From assembly GCA_026707665.1 (NCBI GenBank), contig JAPOWK010000114.1, forward strand, positions 113,635-177,634: a stretch of DNA of 64,000 nucleotides, in the 5' to 3' direction. Position 1 is the stretch's first letter. Each line of letters opens with the position of its first letter. The notes under the pieces were generated by a model. The model saw nothing but the letters and a program-made list of their open reading frames with translations. It ran no database searches and was not told where the DNA came from. Below are positions 15,614 to 25,104 of the stretch, piece by piece. The stretch is from Chloroflexota bacterium (GTDB lineage Bacteria > Chloroflexota > Anaerolineae > Aggregatilineales > Phototrophicaceae). Position numbers and translations under genes: made by a program.

Positions 15614-17872
15614 CTATCGCCCGGCCATGTGCGGAATCCAGGACGCGAATGCGCCGCCGGACGACGTGAGCCGCTGCGCATTCAGACCCTTAGCATCCAT
15701 CAGAAAGAGTTGATCTTCTCCGAGAACGGTAGCGGTTACGGCGATGAACCTGCCATCGGGACTGTAATTCGCTGACCAGACGCTGCCCGGTCCGGTGTAT
15801 AAAATGCGTCGATCACCCCCCGACAGATCCATGCTCGCCAACGCGCGCGCTCCGCCAACGGTCGTGACGTAGACGATACGCTGGCCGTCGGGGCTGAAGG
15901 CCGGCGATGCATCGCGAACAGCATTATCAGTGAGCAATTTCGAAGCGCCGGTTTCACGATCAAGCAGCCGGATCTCCCAGGTGCTCGCGTCTAACACGGA
16001 CGGTCCCGCAGTGAATACGATATGTTGGCCGTCCGGACTGTAACGCGCGTGGCTGTTGCGCCACTGGTCGCTGTAGACAAGCTGCGTCTCGCCATCAGCC
16101 AGTCTCGTTTCGTAAAGGTCCAACGTTTGATCGCGGCGCGTATCGGAGGAATAAATGATCCAGTCCCCATCAGGCGACCAGGCCGGCAGCCGATCCCAAA
16201 CCGTATTCTCAGTCAAGCGCTTAAGCTGTCCGCCATAGCGATTGGCGACATAAATCTCGAAATCGCCGTCTCGATTCGATTGAAAGGCGATCCAGCGTCC
16301 GTCCGGAGATGGCCTGGGATAGGTGCTGCTGCCTTCGCCAGCGGTAAAGCGGCGCGTCTCCCTCGTCGTCAAATCCAGGACGACTATCTCAAATACCGGT
16401 TCTTCTGCGTCATCCCTTGCGCGCTTGGCGAAATAAACCAGCTCACCCGCGACGGACGCCAATTCCGGGATCAGAGTCGGTCTCTCGCGAACGCCAACCG
16501 GATGAATAGCTGGCTGCGTCGCCGTCGGCCGCGCAGCTGCAAAGACTGCCTCCGCGGTAAAGGTCGCGTCGGCAGCCGCATTCAAAGAGAGCCGTGTCAT
16601 CTGAAGCGGACCAATTGATGCTTCGCGCGGTGGGGTTGTTGTCGCCAACTTGGAGACGCTCGCAACCACAGTCGCCGAGGTCATCTCGCTCACAAGCTCA
16701 AGCGCAGTCGCCGAAGCCGACAAACCCCCATCGCGGGAACGCGCGCCGAATAATGTCGCCCCTAGAATCACCAGGCCTGCGAGCAAGGCGCAGCCCAAAG
16801 CGCTGCCGGCCGCGGCGCCAATCCAAATATGCCGGCGCCGGCTTCCCGCTGCCTGTCGCGCGCGGGGCAGCGCGCCCGCCGGTGATGTATCGCTTGTCGC
16901 CGCTGCGGATGGCGAATAGGCAGGCGCCAGCAAGGGACCCGGCCCGGAAGTGGTCGCCACGACCGGCTCTGCTTGATTGCGCTCGGATGTCGCTTCCTCG
17001 TCCGGCGCGGCGGCGTCGTCAGCGCCCGATTCGATTCCGTCCAACGACTGGCGCAAAGCCCCAGCCAATTCACCGGCGCTGCCAAAGCGCTCCTCCCGTG
17101 TTTTGCGCAAGGCGCGCATGATGACTTTTTCCAGCGCCGGGTGGATGTCTGGATCGAACTGCCGCGGTGGCGGCGGCGGCATGGTCACATGCATAATGGC
17201 GATGCTATACGGCGTATCGCTTTCGAAGGGGCGGCGGCCAGTCACCAACTCGAAAAGCATGACTCCCAACGAATACACATCGCTGCGTCCATCCAGCGGC
17301 TCGGCGCGCGCCTGCTCCGGCGACATATAGCTTGGCGTGCCGACCACACCCTGTGTGGTAATCGTGCCGCTGCCTTCGCCTAAAATGCGGGCGATGCCAA
17401 AGTCGGTGATGAATACGCCGCCGCCGTCATCGAGCAGAATATTGCTAGGCTTTAGATCGCGATGCAGGATGCCCTTCTGATGGGCGTAATCCAGCGCGGA
17501 AGCCACTTGCTCCACGATGCCGGCAACCCGCGGCAGCGGGATCCGCCCCTGTGCCAGAAGCTCCTCAACGGAGCCGGCCGGCATGTAGCGCATCGCGATA
17601 TAAGGCTGGCTCTCAAATTCGCCAAAGTCGTAAACCGGTACGATATTGCGATGCTCCAGCTGCGAGACAATTCTCACCTCACGCTCGAATCGCTGCAGAT
17701 AAGCTTCGTCATTGATGAAAACGCTGGGCAGTATCTTCAGCGCCACCTGGCGGTTCATCGAGCGCTGGCGGGCGAGGTAAACCGTCGCCATGCCACCCTG
17801 CCCGACCTGGCTCAGGATTTCGTAGCCATTTATCGTCTTGCCAATGAGATCTGCCGACATCATGCCTGCCAC
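15614..17872 (-). CDS. Transmembrane Ser/Thr protein kinase with C-terminal PD40/TolB-like propeller
   Basis: A 752-residue PknB-type kinase. The glycine loop GQGGMATV is followed by the VALK lysine, HRDLKPSN, DFG and the SPE motif, so all catalytic elements are present (domain about 17-280). A low-complexity cytoplasmic linker leads to one membrane helix (about 348-370). The outer part, about 480-745, has repeated RFTAGEGSSTYPRPSPDGRW-type PD40 blades that form a beta-propeller, probably a sensor for an extracellular ligand. The frame opens with a GTG at 17872; ATGs at 17863 and 17860 are equally possible. It lies between frr/uppS and cdsA, envelope-related genes. Confidence 0.92.
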   Translation of the reverse strand: MAGMMSADLIGKTINGYEILSQVGQGGMATVYLARQRSMNRQVALKILPSVFINDEAYLQRFEREVRIVSQLEHRNIVPVYDFGEFESQPYIAMRYMPAGSVEELLAQGRIPLPRVAGIVEQVASALDYAHQKGILHRDLKPSNILLDDGGGVFITDFGIARILGEGSGTITTQGVVGTPSYMSPEQARAEPLDGRSDVYSLGVMLFELVTGRRPFESDTPYSIAIMHVTMPPPPPRQFDPDIHPALEKVIMRALRKTREERFGSAGELAGALRQSLDGIESGADDAAAPDEEATSERNQAEPVVATTSGPGPLLAPAYSPSAAATSDTSPAGALPRARQAAGSRRRHIWIGAAAGSALGCALLAGLVILGATLFGARSRDGGLSASATALELVSEMTSATVVASVSKLATTTPPREASIGPLQMTRLSLNAAADATFTAEAVFAAARPTATQPAIHPVGVRERPTLIPELASVAGELVYFAKRARDDAEEPVFEIVVLDLTTRETRRFTAGEGSSTYPRPSPDGRWIAFQSNRDGDFEIYVANRYGGQLKRLTENTVWDRLPAWSPDGDWIIYSSDTRRDQTLDLYETRLADGETQLVYSDQWRNSHARYSPDGQHIVFTAGPSVLDASTWEIRLLDRETGASKLLTDNAVRDASPAFSPDGQRIVYVTTVGGARALASMDLSGGDRRILYTGPGSVWSANYSPDGRFIAVTATVLGEDQLFLMDAKGLNAQRLTSSGGAFASWIPHMAGR

Positions 17873-18133
17873 TGGCAGCTAATGTGTGTAGAGCGCAAGA
17901 GCGCTTTTTGCCTGGTCATCGCTCTTTCGGGAATGCCGCTGGTAAGACATCCCGCCGCCTAAGATTATATGCCATGCCGGATAAACGCTAGAACACCCAA
18001 TACCTGCCGTTGAGAGCCGCCGATGTACGTGTGATGCAGCATTCTTGACTTGCGCCCGCCAAACTTGACAGATTGCAGCTCTGAATCGAAAATAGATTAA
18101 TCAGGCTCGACTCTGCCGCTGGAGGCAGATCTC

Positions 18134-18985
18134 ATGCGTGACGGTTTTGTCACGGATTCCACGACCGCGACGGATTTGCGCGAACGGCTCATCACAGCCG
18201 GGCTGCTGCTGCCGATAGCGATCCTCGCTTCGCTCGCCGGTGGCTGGCTCTTTGTGATTCTGGCGTTGCCAATCATGTGCATTGGCATGCTGGAATTCTA
18301 TGTGATGGAAAAAGACACCACGATGCAGGGCAGTTCGCTGACCGGCATCCCCACTGGCATCGCTGTCGTGCTTGGCTTCTTCCTCAATCTGGATTGGTTG
18401 TGGCAGTTGGCTTTGATTGTGGGCATTGTTCTCACTCTCATGCTGGAATTGTCGCGCCAGCCCCGGCAGCCCGACCGCGCCTTGAAGCAAGTCGGCACCA
18501 CCTTATGCGGCGTTTTCTACATCGCCTTCCCCACCGCCTTTCTGATCAGCCTGCGCAACGCGCCCCAAAACGGCCTAATCTGGCTGTTCGTCGTTTACGC
18601 GATCACCTGGGGGACGGATACATTCGGCTACGTATTCGGCAAGACCTTCGGCCGGACGAAGCTGGCGCCGCTGATCTCTCCCAACAAGACGGTTGAAGGC
18701 GCGATCGGCGGCATCCTCGGCGCCTGGATTCCCGCCTTCTGCATCCTTCTGTTTTCCGGCGCTTTCCAGCCGAATCTCATTCCGATGATCGTGGCTGGAC
18801 CCTTTCTTGCGGTCAGCGGCGACTTATTCGAATCGGCTCTAAAACGGTTCTTCCGCGTCAAGGACAGTTATGTCGCCGGCTTTAATGTCTTCCCCGGTCA
18901 CGGTGGCGTGCTTGATCGCATAGACGCCCTGGTCTGGGTCGCGAGTTGGGTCTTTCTTTACCTCTTCGCTGTCGGGAACTTGTAG
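18134..18985 (+). CDS. cdsA: Phosphatidate cytidylyltransferase
   Basis: A 283-residue membrane enzyme that makes CDP-diacylglycerol from phosphatidate and CTP. It has about seven hydrophobic segments, and the C-terminal signature is complete: SALKRFFRVKDSY, then PGHGGVLDRIDALVW. GRTKLAPLISPNKTVEGAIGG is the conserved cytoplasmic loop. The ATG at 18134 follows a GGAGGCAGATCTC tract. cdsA normally follows uppS in one operon; here the Ser/Thr kinase separates them and cdsA is on the opposite strand. Confidence 0.93.
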   Translation: MRDGFVTDSTTATDLRERLITAGLLLPIAILASLAGGWLFVILALPIMCIGMLEFYVMEKDTTMQGSSLTGIPTGIAVVLGFFLNLDWLWQLALIVGIVLTLMLELSRQPRQPDRALKQVGTTLCGVFYIAFPTAFLISLRNAPQNGLIWLFVVYAITWGTDTFGYVFGKTFGRTKLAPLISPNKTVEGAIGGILGAWIPAFCILLFSGAFQPNLIPMIVAGPFLAVSGDLFESALKRFFRVKDSYVAGFNVFPGHGGVLDRIDALVWVASWVFLYLFAVGNL

Positions 18986-19095
18986 CGCCAGCCGTCCGGC
19001 TCACGCATCTTTGAAGCCTTTCGGAGAATAAGTTATAATGATGCGGCTGAAGTAGTCTTGCCTCTTCGCCCATTTGCAGCGAAAGTTGGTGCTCG

Positions 19096-19563
19096 ATGCC
19101 CAAATTCGAAACACAGGTGCTGATCAACCGCCCGGTTTTTCACGTCTTCCGTTATGTCGGCGACTTCAATAACGATGTGCATTGGCGCAACGTCCAGAGC
19201 GTCGGCATCACCAGTGGCGATCCGATCCGCGCCGGCACCATGGTGGCGATGACGCGCCGCATCATGGGGCGCGGCGGCTTCGTCAACAGCGATGTCACCG
19301 ACTTTGAACGCAACAAAAAAATCGAACTCAAAGGCTCCTATTGGGGCTTTCCCTTCATCAGCACGATCAGCTTCGAGCACCGCGGCCAACAAACCAATGT
19401 GCGCGAAACCCTCGATATCCGCACGCGTTGGTTCTTCTGGTTTGGGATTTTCTTCAACTTGACGCTGAAGGGCGTCTTGCAGCGCGAGTGGAACAACCTC
19501 AAGCAGATCATGGACGGGCACGGCGATCGCCGCTCGGTCACGCCCCAGCCGATTCCCGAGTGA
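19096..19563 (+). CDS. SRPBCC-family protein
   Basis: A 155-residue START/Bet v1-like protein. ETQVLINRPVFHVFRYVGDF followed by WRNVQSV is the opening strand-helix pattern of the polyketide cyclase/dehydrase group, and the C-terminal long helix (GVLQREWNNLKQIMDGHG) closes the hydrophobic cavity. It probably binds a lipid or small hydrophobic ligand; the ligand is unknown. The last 26 bases overlap the end of the convergent membrane-protein gene. Confidence 0.8.
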   Translation: MPKFETQVLINRPVFHVFRYVGDFNNDVHWRNVQSVGITSGDPIRAGTMVAMTRRIMGRGGFVNSDVTDFERNKKIELKGSYWGFPFISTISFEHRGQQTNVRETLDIRTRWFFWFGIFFNLTLKGVLQREWNNLKQIMDGHGDRRSVTPQPIPE

Positions 19564-20410
19564 AGTCGCGCTTGCCCTTTTCCTTAGTCGGTTCATGACC
19601 ATCGTGGCGGATGCCGATTGCCGCGGCATACTGCGCGAGAAGATGCAGGCTCGCGTTCCAGAACAGCACGAAGCCGCAGGCAAATGCAAACATACAAAAT
19701 GTCTGCCAAGCCATCCCGCCGTCAAGTGACAAACTTTGTATAAGCGGCCCGACCGCATCATCGAGCAAGACGCCAAGCTCCAACAGATACATCGCCCCGC
19801 CGAGCATGAGAAGCTGAATGAGCACGTACTGGCTTGACCTGCATCTATTGTTTGGCAGCCCCAATTCCTCAGCAATAAGGTGGGCAACTTTTCGACTTGC
19901 GCCTTCAGTGGCGTAGCGCGCTAAGCCAACGATGAAAAGTACAGTTAATAGCGTTAGCGCCACAAATGTTACGCCGAACCTAGCCAACAAATGGACCGCT
20001 TCAAAAACTTCAACTGCATCAATCGCTACTAGATGCGCCTGCAAATCGAATCGCAATGCTTGGATAACCAACACATAAATCGCTACAAATATAAACATAA
20101 GAGACGTTGAAAAGACTGACCGGATTCTCAAAGGCACGAAATCGGAGATGCTCAACGGCGGCAAGGTTCTTCCGCCAGAAAAAAGCCGCCGAAGCGACGC
20201 GATAGCGCGCCTATGCAGCCAAATGCTGTAGAGGATCGGAAGTACGACAATCAGAATAACGACGGTCGTACTTTCTAGCCTTCCGGGGTATCTGTTCGAA
20301 TAATCAAGCCCGGCACGTAGAATTGACCACGTGAGGTAATGGACTCCGGCGAGCAACACAAAACGCAAAGGATTGCGCAAAGGGAAGGCCAGTGCCTGCA
20401 GTAGACTCAT
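19538..20410 (-). CDS. Multi-pass membrane protein, DUF4013-like paralog 1
   Basis: A 290-residue protein with about six predicted membrane segments. It ends with the motif LLAQYAAAIGI, which recurs in the next two genes (LIAQYATEIGIG and LIARYARAIGIG). It also has the GLARYATEG turn that matches GMARFAAEG in paralog 2. It is the most divergent of the three and has a lower-GC stretch (19800-20300). Function unknown; DUF4013 proteins are thought to be membrane organisers or channels but none is well characterised. Confidence 0.65.
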   Translation of the reverse strand: MSLLQALAFPLRNPLRFVLLAGVHYLTWSILRAGLDYSNRYPGRLESTTVVILIVVLPILYSIWLHRRAIASLRRLFSGGRTLPPLSISDFVPLRIRSVFSTSLMFIFVAIYVLVIQALRFDLQAHLVAIDAVEVFEAVHLLARFGVTFVALTLLTVLFIVGLARYATEGASRKVAHLIAEELGLPNNRCRSSQYVLIQLLMLGGAMYLLELGVLLDDAVGPLIQSLSLDGGMAWQTFCMFAFACGFVLFWNASLHLLAQYAAAIGIRHDGHEPTKEKGKRDFTRESAGA

Positions 20411-20461
20411 CTGTTGATATCTACCTGCCTATTGAAGCAGTTGCCCTGAATGCTTCAGCTC

Positions 20462-21331
20462 TCAGAAAGCGTCGATCTTGTCCTTGTCCGGATTGTAGTG
20501 GTCGCTGCCAATGCCGATCTCTGTCGCGTATTGCGCGATCAAGACCTGCGTGGAAAAGTGCTGCATCAAATTGAAGACGTAGTAAATGATGATCGAAAGC
20601 GTAATCCCGGCCAGCAAGTTCGCGCCCATCAGCCCGCCGAAGATGCCGCTCACGATTTGCTGCACGATGCCGTAGATAATCGAGAACACGATCATGTACA
20701 GAAGCAGCACAACGCCCTTCTTCCAGTTCCGCCGCGCGATGCGCATATTGTCCCGGATCTGCCAGGAGGCTTTGTAGTCGCCTTCGGCCGCAAAACGCGC
20801 CATGCCCACGAAATAGCCCCAGCCCATCACAAAAGCCGCGCCAACCGTGAAAAGCATGGCGCCGATCCCTATCAACTGGCCCAAAACACCGACTCGTCCA
20901 AGCACACCATAGGCGACCGCCAAGACAATGATGAGCACGAAGAACAGCACCCAATAGGCAAGACTCGAGGCGAAGAGGTAGGCGCCATCCTTGACGTTCC
21001 GGCCGAAGTCGACCGCCGGCATCCACTCGTCCTCGCGCAGCACACTGCGGATGACCTCAATGCTGTAACCGGAGAGCCAGAAGCCCGAGAGAATTGCCAC
21101 CACTAGCAGCCCGATGATGCCAACAATGGTCGTGCCGCCCAAAGGCTGAAACCTGTCAACTGCTGAGTAGGAAACTTCAAAGCCATAAAGCTCCGCCAGC
21201 AGCGGAGACCAATCATGCGAGTTCAGGATCATCGCGATGAAGACGGCGAAAGCGATGGTCAAAGCCAATACGATGCTCATGACTTTGGCGAAATTGTGAA
21301 ATGGATATTTGAATGCGCTGGAAAAGTTCAT
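20462..21331 (-). CDS. DUF4013 membrane protein, paralog 2
   Basis: A 289-residue membrane protein that best fits DUF4013. It has the short amphipathic start FSSAFKYPFHN, the GYSIEVIRSVLRED cytoplasmic loop, about six helices, and the GMARFAAEGDYKASWQIRDNMRIARRNW segment that characterises the family. It ends LIAQYATEIGIGSDHYNPDKDK. The gene lies 51 nt from paralog 1 and 77 nt from paralog 3, all in the same direction, so they are probably co-transcribed. Function unknown. Confidence 0.75.
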   Translation of the reverse strand: MNFSSAFKYPFHNFAKVMSIVLALTIAFAVFIAMILNSHDWSPLLAELYGFEVSYSAVDRFQPLGGTTIVGIIGLLVVAILSGFWLSGYSIEVIRSVLREDEWMPAVDFGRNVKDGAYLFASSLAYWVLFFVLIIVLAVAYGVLGRVGVLGQLIGIGAMLFTVGAAFVMGWGYFVGMARFAAEGDYKASWQIRDNMRIARRNWKKGVVLLLYMIVFSIIYGIVQQIVSGIFGGLMGANLLAGITLSIIIYYVFNLMQHFSTQVLIAQYATEIGIGSDHYNPDKDKIDAF

Positions 21332-21408
21332 ATTTGCCCTCTTTCGTTTCGGTATGGTTTCTATTCTAGCACAGGATGACTGGCTCGCATTCGCCCGTTC
21401 GACCGCGC

Positions 21409-22242
21409 CTAGACGCTTCTCACGCCGTCTTTCCTATGATCGCCAATGCCGATCGCGCGGGCGTAGCGGGCGATGAGATAGCTGCAAGCGATACTCCAAC
21501 TGATCAGAAACAGGAAGAACGCAAATGCAGAGAGCGCCGCCTCGATTATGGGGTCCGAATAGATTGTCAGGATAGACAAGTCCTCCAGCGGTTCCCACAG
21601 GCCGACAGCCAATGCGGTCACCAAAATCACAAGCAATGTAAGCGCCAGCGTCGCCTTGATATTGACAAGCGCCATTCTTATATTCTCCCGCCGGCGATAC
21701 ATCAGCGAGCGATCTCGGTGAACGGCGTAGCGAGCGGCGCCAACGAGATTGCCCCAGAGCAGCACCACCATAAGGGGCAGAGCCGCCAGCATCACGCTGT
21801 CGAATGCCTGCAAGGCGGCTCTATACGGTAGAAGATTGGACATAAACTTGACCGCGAGAATCATAGCGAAGAAGGGCAGCCAATACCTAAGGCTGGACCA
21901 GGCCAACCCGACACCCGCGGCAATGGCGCTGAGCCGAACAGGCGGCAGCTTGCCATCACCGCGCGCAAAGCGACCAACCGCCTGAAACATGTAGCCACTG
22001 ATCCACAGGTCAATTGCCAAAGTGCTCGGCAGGAAAATGCCCAAGACGATTAAGAAATACGTGTCTTCGGACACACAAAGCACATTCCCCTGATACCAGC
22101 CATATTCGGGCACACATTCCGCAGGAACCTCTGCCAAGGCAAGCCAAAGCAAAAAGCTAGTCGGTATCGTCAGCCAAAGCACCATGTGAACGATGCGCAG
22201 GCCATTGGCAAGCAGTTGACGAATCGCGCCGCCGCTATCCAT
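21409..22242 (-). CDS. DUF4013-like membrane protein, paralog 3
   Basis: A 277-residue protein, first gene of the three-gene set. It shares GYMFQAVGRFARGDGKLPPV (the loop matching GYSIEVIRSVLRED in paralog 2), GAARYAVHRDRSLMYRRRENIRMALVNIK and the C-terminal LIARYARAIGIG. The loop between helices 1 and 2 contains two cysteines, in AECVPEYGWY and LCVSED, that could form an extracytoplasmic disulfide; the paralogs lack it. Function unknown. Confidence 0.68.
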   Translation of the reverse strand: MDSGGAIRQLLANGLRIVHMVLWLTIPTSFLLWLALAEVPAECVPEYGWYQGNVLCVSEDTYFLIVLGIFLPSTLAIDLWISGYMFQAVGRFARGDGKLPPVRLSAIAAGVGLAWSSLRYWLPFFAMILAVKFMSNLLPYRAALQAFDSVMLAALPLMVVLLWGNLVGAARYAVHRDRSLMYRRRENIRMALVNIKATLALTLLVILVTALAVGLWEPLEDLSILTIYSDPIIEAALSAFAFFLFLISWSIACSYLIARYARAIGIGDHRKDGVRSV

Positions 22243-22295
22243 GTTGAGCCTCCGAAATATGTATGTCTTGCCAATTATATCGCGTAGGGCGCGCC

Positions 22296-23270
22296 TCAGC
22301 TTGCCCGCTCTTCCAGCCGATCATGCGCCGGCGGCGGACTTGGCGAAAGCGCCGAAATCTCATCATACCACTCGGGCGTCATCGCCACCTCCAGCGCCGC
22401 CAGCGAGGCCTCAAGCTGCCCCAAGTTGCGCGCCCCGATGATCGGCGCCGTCACCGCCGGATGCGCCATCACCCAAGCCACCGCCAGCGTCGCCGGTTGC
22501 AAATCGCGTTCCCGCGCGTGGGCGGCGAAATCGGACGCGGACTGGTAATAATCGGCGACGCCATATCGCTTGCTGTACGCCTGATTCTCGATGAGACGCC
22601 CCGCTTCGGCTTTGCCGTCGGCCGCGTATTTCCCGGTCAACAAGCCCCCACCGAGCGGACTGTAGGGTATGACGCCGATTTCTTCATTCGCCGCCATCGG
22701 CAAGATCTCCACTTCCGCTTGCCGCTTGACCAGGTTGTACATCGGCTGCAGGCATTCGATACGCGCCAGCCCGCCCCGCGCCGCGATGCCTTGCGCCTTC
22801 ATCACCTGCCAAGCCGCCCAGTTGCTCACCGCCGGATAAAGGATCTTGCCCTGCCGCACGAGATCATCCAGCGCGCGCAGCATCTCCTCAACGGGCGTCT
22901 CCGCGTCATAATGATGCAAGAAATAAACATCAATGCGGTCCGTCTTCAGCCGCCGCAGGCTCTCTTCCACAGCGATCTGTATATGCCGCCGCGACGCGCC
23001 GCCCTGATTGACATCATCGCCGGTTTGGGAGACGACCTTGGTCGTCAACACGATCTCATCGCGGCAATCGGCGATCAACTCGCCCAGGATCTCCTCCGAG
23101 CGGCCGCCGGCGTACACATTGGCGCAATCGAAGAAGTTGATACCCACTTCGCGACAGCGATGAAACATTCGCGCCGACTCGGTTTCGTCGGCAATATCGC
23201 CGAAGGACATCGTGCCGAAGCAGAGCGACGACACCTTCACACCAGTACGACCCAAAATCCGATAATCCAC
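22296..23270 (-). CDS. Aldo/keto reductase
   Basis: A 324-residue NADP(H) oxidoreductase with Asp48 and Tyr53 (FFDCANVYAGG), Lys78 (LTTKVV) and the active-site His in YFLHHYD. GRSEEILGELIADCRDEIVL and YSPLGGGLLTGKY place it in the YajO/AKR12-like group with the beta-subunit of voltage-gated channels. It is the last gene of the minus-strand polyamine-side cluster, 45 nt after phzF. The substrate is unknown; an aldehyde made by the amine oxidase upstream is a possible one, by context only. Confidence 0.85.
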   Translation of the reverse strand: MDYRILGRTGVKVSSLCFGTMSFGDIADETESARMFHRCREVGINFFDCANVYAGGRSEEILGELIADCRDEIVLTTKVVSQTGDDVNQGGASRRHIQIAVEESLRRLKTDRIDVYFLHHYDAETPVEEMLRALDDLVRQGKILYPAVSNWAAWQVMKAQGIAARGGLARIECLQPMYNLVKRQAEVEILPMAANEEIGVIPYSPLGGGLLTGKYAADGKAEAGRLIENQAYSKRYGVADYYQSASDFAAHARERDLQPATLAVAWVMAHPAVTAPIIGARNLGQLEASLAALEVAMTPEWYDEISALSPSPPPAHDRLEERAS

Positions 23271-23314
23271 TTCACGTTCCTTTCGTTAATGTCTGAGAAT
23301 CCATAAAAATGCGC

Positions 23315-24196
23315 TCACTCATCGGCGGCCATGGTCCCTTGCGCGACCATCTCGACGCGGCCGCCCACTCGAATGTCAATCTCTTTTCCCACGCGCTCCG
23401 CCTCGAGATGGAGCAGCGAAGGCCGGCCGATCTGATAGCCCTGCTCGGACCGAATCGCAATACTGTCCGCGCCGAAGTATCCGTGTTCGACCATATAGCC
23501 GGCGATGCAGCCATTGGCGCTGCCCGTCGCCGGGTCTTCCGGCGCGCCATAGATATCATCCAGCACGCGCACATGGATATCGTTTTCGGCGTCCAGCGTT
23601 TCGGCGCAGAAAATCGCCGGCGCAATCGCGTCATGCGGCCCCAGAATCGCCCGCAGCCGATCCAGATTTACCCGCGCGCGCTTGACCGCCTCCAGCGATA
23701 TCAGCGGCGCCAGCACAAAAGCCATCCCGGTCGACACCTCTTGCAGCGGGAAACGCGTATCGATGTCCGCTTCCTCAACATTAAGAATCTGCGCCAAGTC
23801 CGCCGCCGTGAAAATATGACCGAATTTAGGCGGATTCTGCCGCATCCAGAGCAAGCCGTCATCCGAGAAGGTCACCGGAATCGGCCCCACCGGCAGGTTC
23901 AATATGAGTTCCTCGACCGGATGACCGATCAATTCCCGCTGAATCACGTAGGCCGTGCCCAGCACCGGATGCCCGGCGAAGTCGACTTCGACCTCGGGCA
24001 TGAAGATGCGCACGTTGTAGCCGCCCTTCTCGGGCTGATTCGCCGTGACAAAGGTCGTTTCGGAAAAATTGATCTCCTTCGCCAGCTGCTGCATCAGCGC
24101 GGCCGGCGGATTGCCCAGGTAGACCGCCAGCTGATTGCCGGTGTACTTCCGACCAACTGTGAAAACATCGACGATAAAGAATTCCATACGCGACAT
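23315..24196 (-). CDS. PhzF-family isomerase/epimerase
   Basis: A 293-residue protein of the PhzF (diaminopimelate epimerase-like) fold. FFIVDVFTVGRKYTGNQLAV and NFSETTFV, which holds the catalytic Glu, mark the N-terminal half; the second half has EDPATGSANGCIAGYMVEHG, the phosphate/carboxylate-binding loop. There is an ACAGG about 8 nt before the ATG at 24196; an ATG at 24187 is also possible. There are no phenazine genes nearby, so the real substrate is unknown. Confidence 0.88.
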   Translation of the reverse strand: MSRMEFFIVDVFTVGRKYTGNQLAVYLGNPPAALMQQLAKEINFSETTFVTANQPEKGGYNVRIFMPEVEVDFAGHPVLGTAYVIQRELIGHPVEELILNLPVGPIPVTFSDDGLLWMRQNPPKFGHIFTAADLAQILNVEEADIDTRFPLQEVSTGMAFVLAPLISLEAVKRARVNLDRLRAILGPHDAIAPAIFCAETLDAENDIHVRVLDDIYGAPEDPATGSANGCIAGYMVEHGYFGADSIAIRSEQGYQIGRPSLLHLEAERVGKEIDIRVGGRVEMVAQGTMAADE

Positions 24197-24230
24197 GTCA
24201 ATTGCCTGTCTCTTGCCGTAGCTCTTCTTT

Positions 24231-25100
24231 TCAGCGCGCTGGCGGTTCTTGCGCGACGCCTTGCAACAAGCGTCCGTAATGCTGCGGGCGCCGCTGATGC
24301 AGCAGCGGAAAGAGTTCCAGATACTGCTCGCGCACGTCCGCGCGCAGCAGCGCGTCTACCACTTCGTCGCGATCGCGGCTCGCCTGCGCCAAGACGCGCC
24401 CCAAGGGATCGCAGATGAAACTGCTGCCGTAGAAGGTCACCGCGTTCTCGTGACCAATCCGGTTGCAAGCGGCGATGAAAAGGCCGTTGGCCACGGCATG
24501 ACCGCGCATCACCGTGCTCCAGGCATCAGCCGAGTCGAAGTCCGCCGCGGTGGGCTCGGAGCCGATCGCCGTCGGATAATAAATGAACTCGGCGCCTTCG
24601 AGCGCGTATATCCGCGCCAATTCAGGAAACCACTGATCGTAACAAGTCGGCGCCGCCAGCTTCACATCGCCGATGTCATGCACCGGGAACTGATCGGCGC
24701 CAGCGAAATAGTCGGTCTCATGATAACCCGCGCCCGAGGGAATATGCACCTTGCGCGTGAAATGACGCAACTGCCCGCCGGCGTCATGTATGGTCGCCGT
24801 GTCCCAATAGTTGCCAAATTCGTCACATTCAAATAAGCTGCCGATGATGGTGACGCCATGCGCGCGGGCGAGCTCGGCAAAGAACTGATCCGAGGGGCCA
24901 CCCGGCAGCGGCTCGGCCCAGGCAAAGCCGGATGGGTCGCGCAAGCCCGGAAAGTACGGCAGGATGGTAAATTCCGGCAGGCAAATCAGGTCCGCCCCGG
25001 TCTTCGCCGCTTTAGCCACCAACTCACGATAAAGCGCCTTGGTCGATTCCTGCTCGCCCGTCCAGTGCCCTTGCGCCAGGGCGATTCGAATGTCTCTCAT
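24231..25100 (-). CDS. Carbon-nitrogen hydrolase, N-carbamoylputrescine amidase-like
   Basis: A 289-residue nitrilase-superfamily amidase. The Glu-Lys-Cys triad is Glu43 (LPEF), Lys117 (TRKVHIP) and Cys153 (APTCYDQWFPE). The CxDQWFPE context and HxTDYFxxG-like segment are typical of AguB, which converts N-carbamoylputrescine to putrescine. Start chosen at the ATG at 25100 (MRDIRIALAQ), 4 nt after the amine oxidase stop; a longer frame from 25121 would overlap that gene. The neighbouring amine oxidase and polyamine importer support a polyamine role, though the exact substrate is inference. Confidence 0.82.
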   Translation of the reverse strand: MRDIRIALAQGHWTGEQESTKALYRELVAKAAKTGADLICLPEFTILPYFPGLRDPSGFAWAEPLPGGPSDQFFAELARAHGVTIIGSLFECDEFGNYWDTATIHDAGGQLRHFTRKVHIPSGAGYHETDYFAGADQFPVHDIGDVKLAAPTCYDQWFPELARIYALEGAEFIYYPTAIGSEPTAADFDSADAWSTVMRGHAVANGLFIAACNRIGHENAVTFYGSSFICDPLGRVLAQASRDRDEVVDALLRADVREQYLELFPLLHQRRPQHYGRLLQGVAQEPPAR

Positions 25101-25104
25101 TTTG

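Noticed and set aside
22263..23306. 347-codon plus-strand frame over the aldo/keto reductase
   Set aside because: Arg/His-rich shadow; the minus strand has the complete catalytic tetrad.
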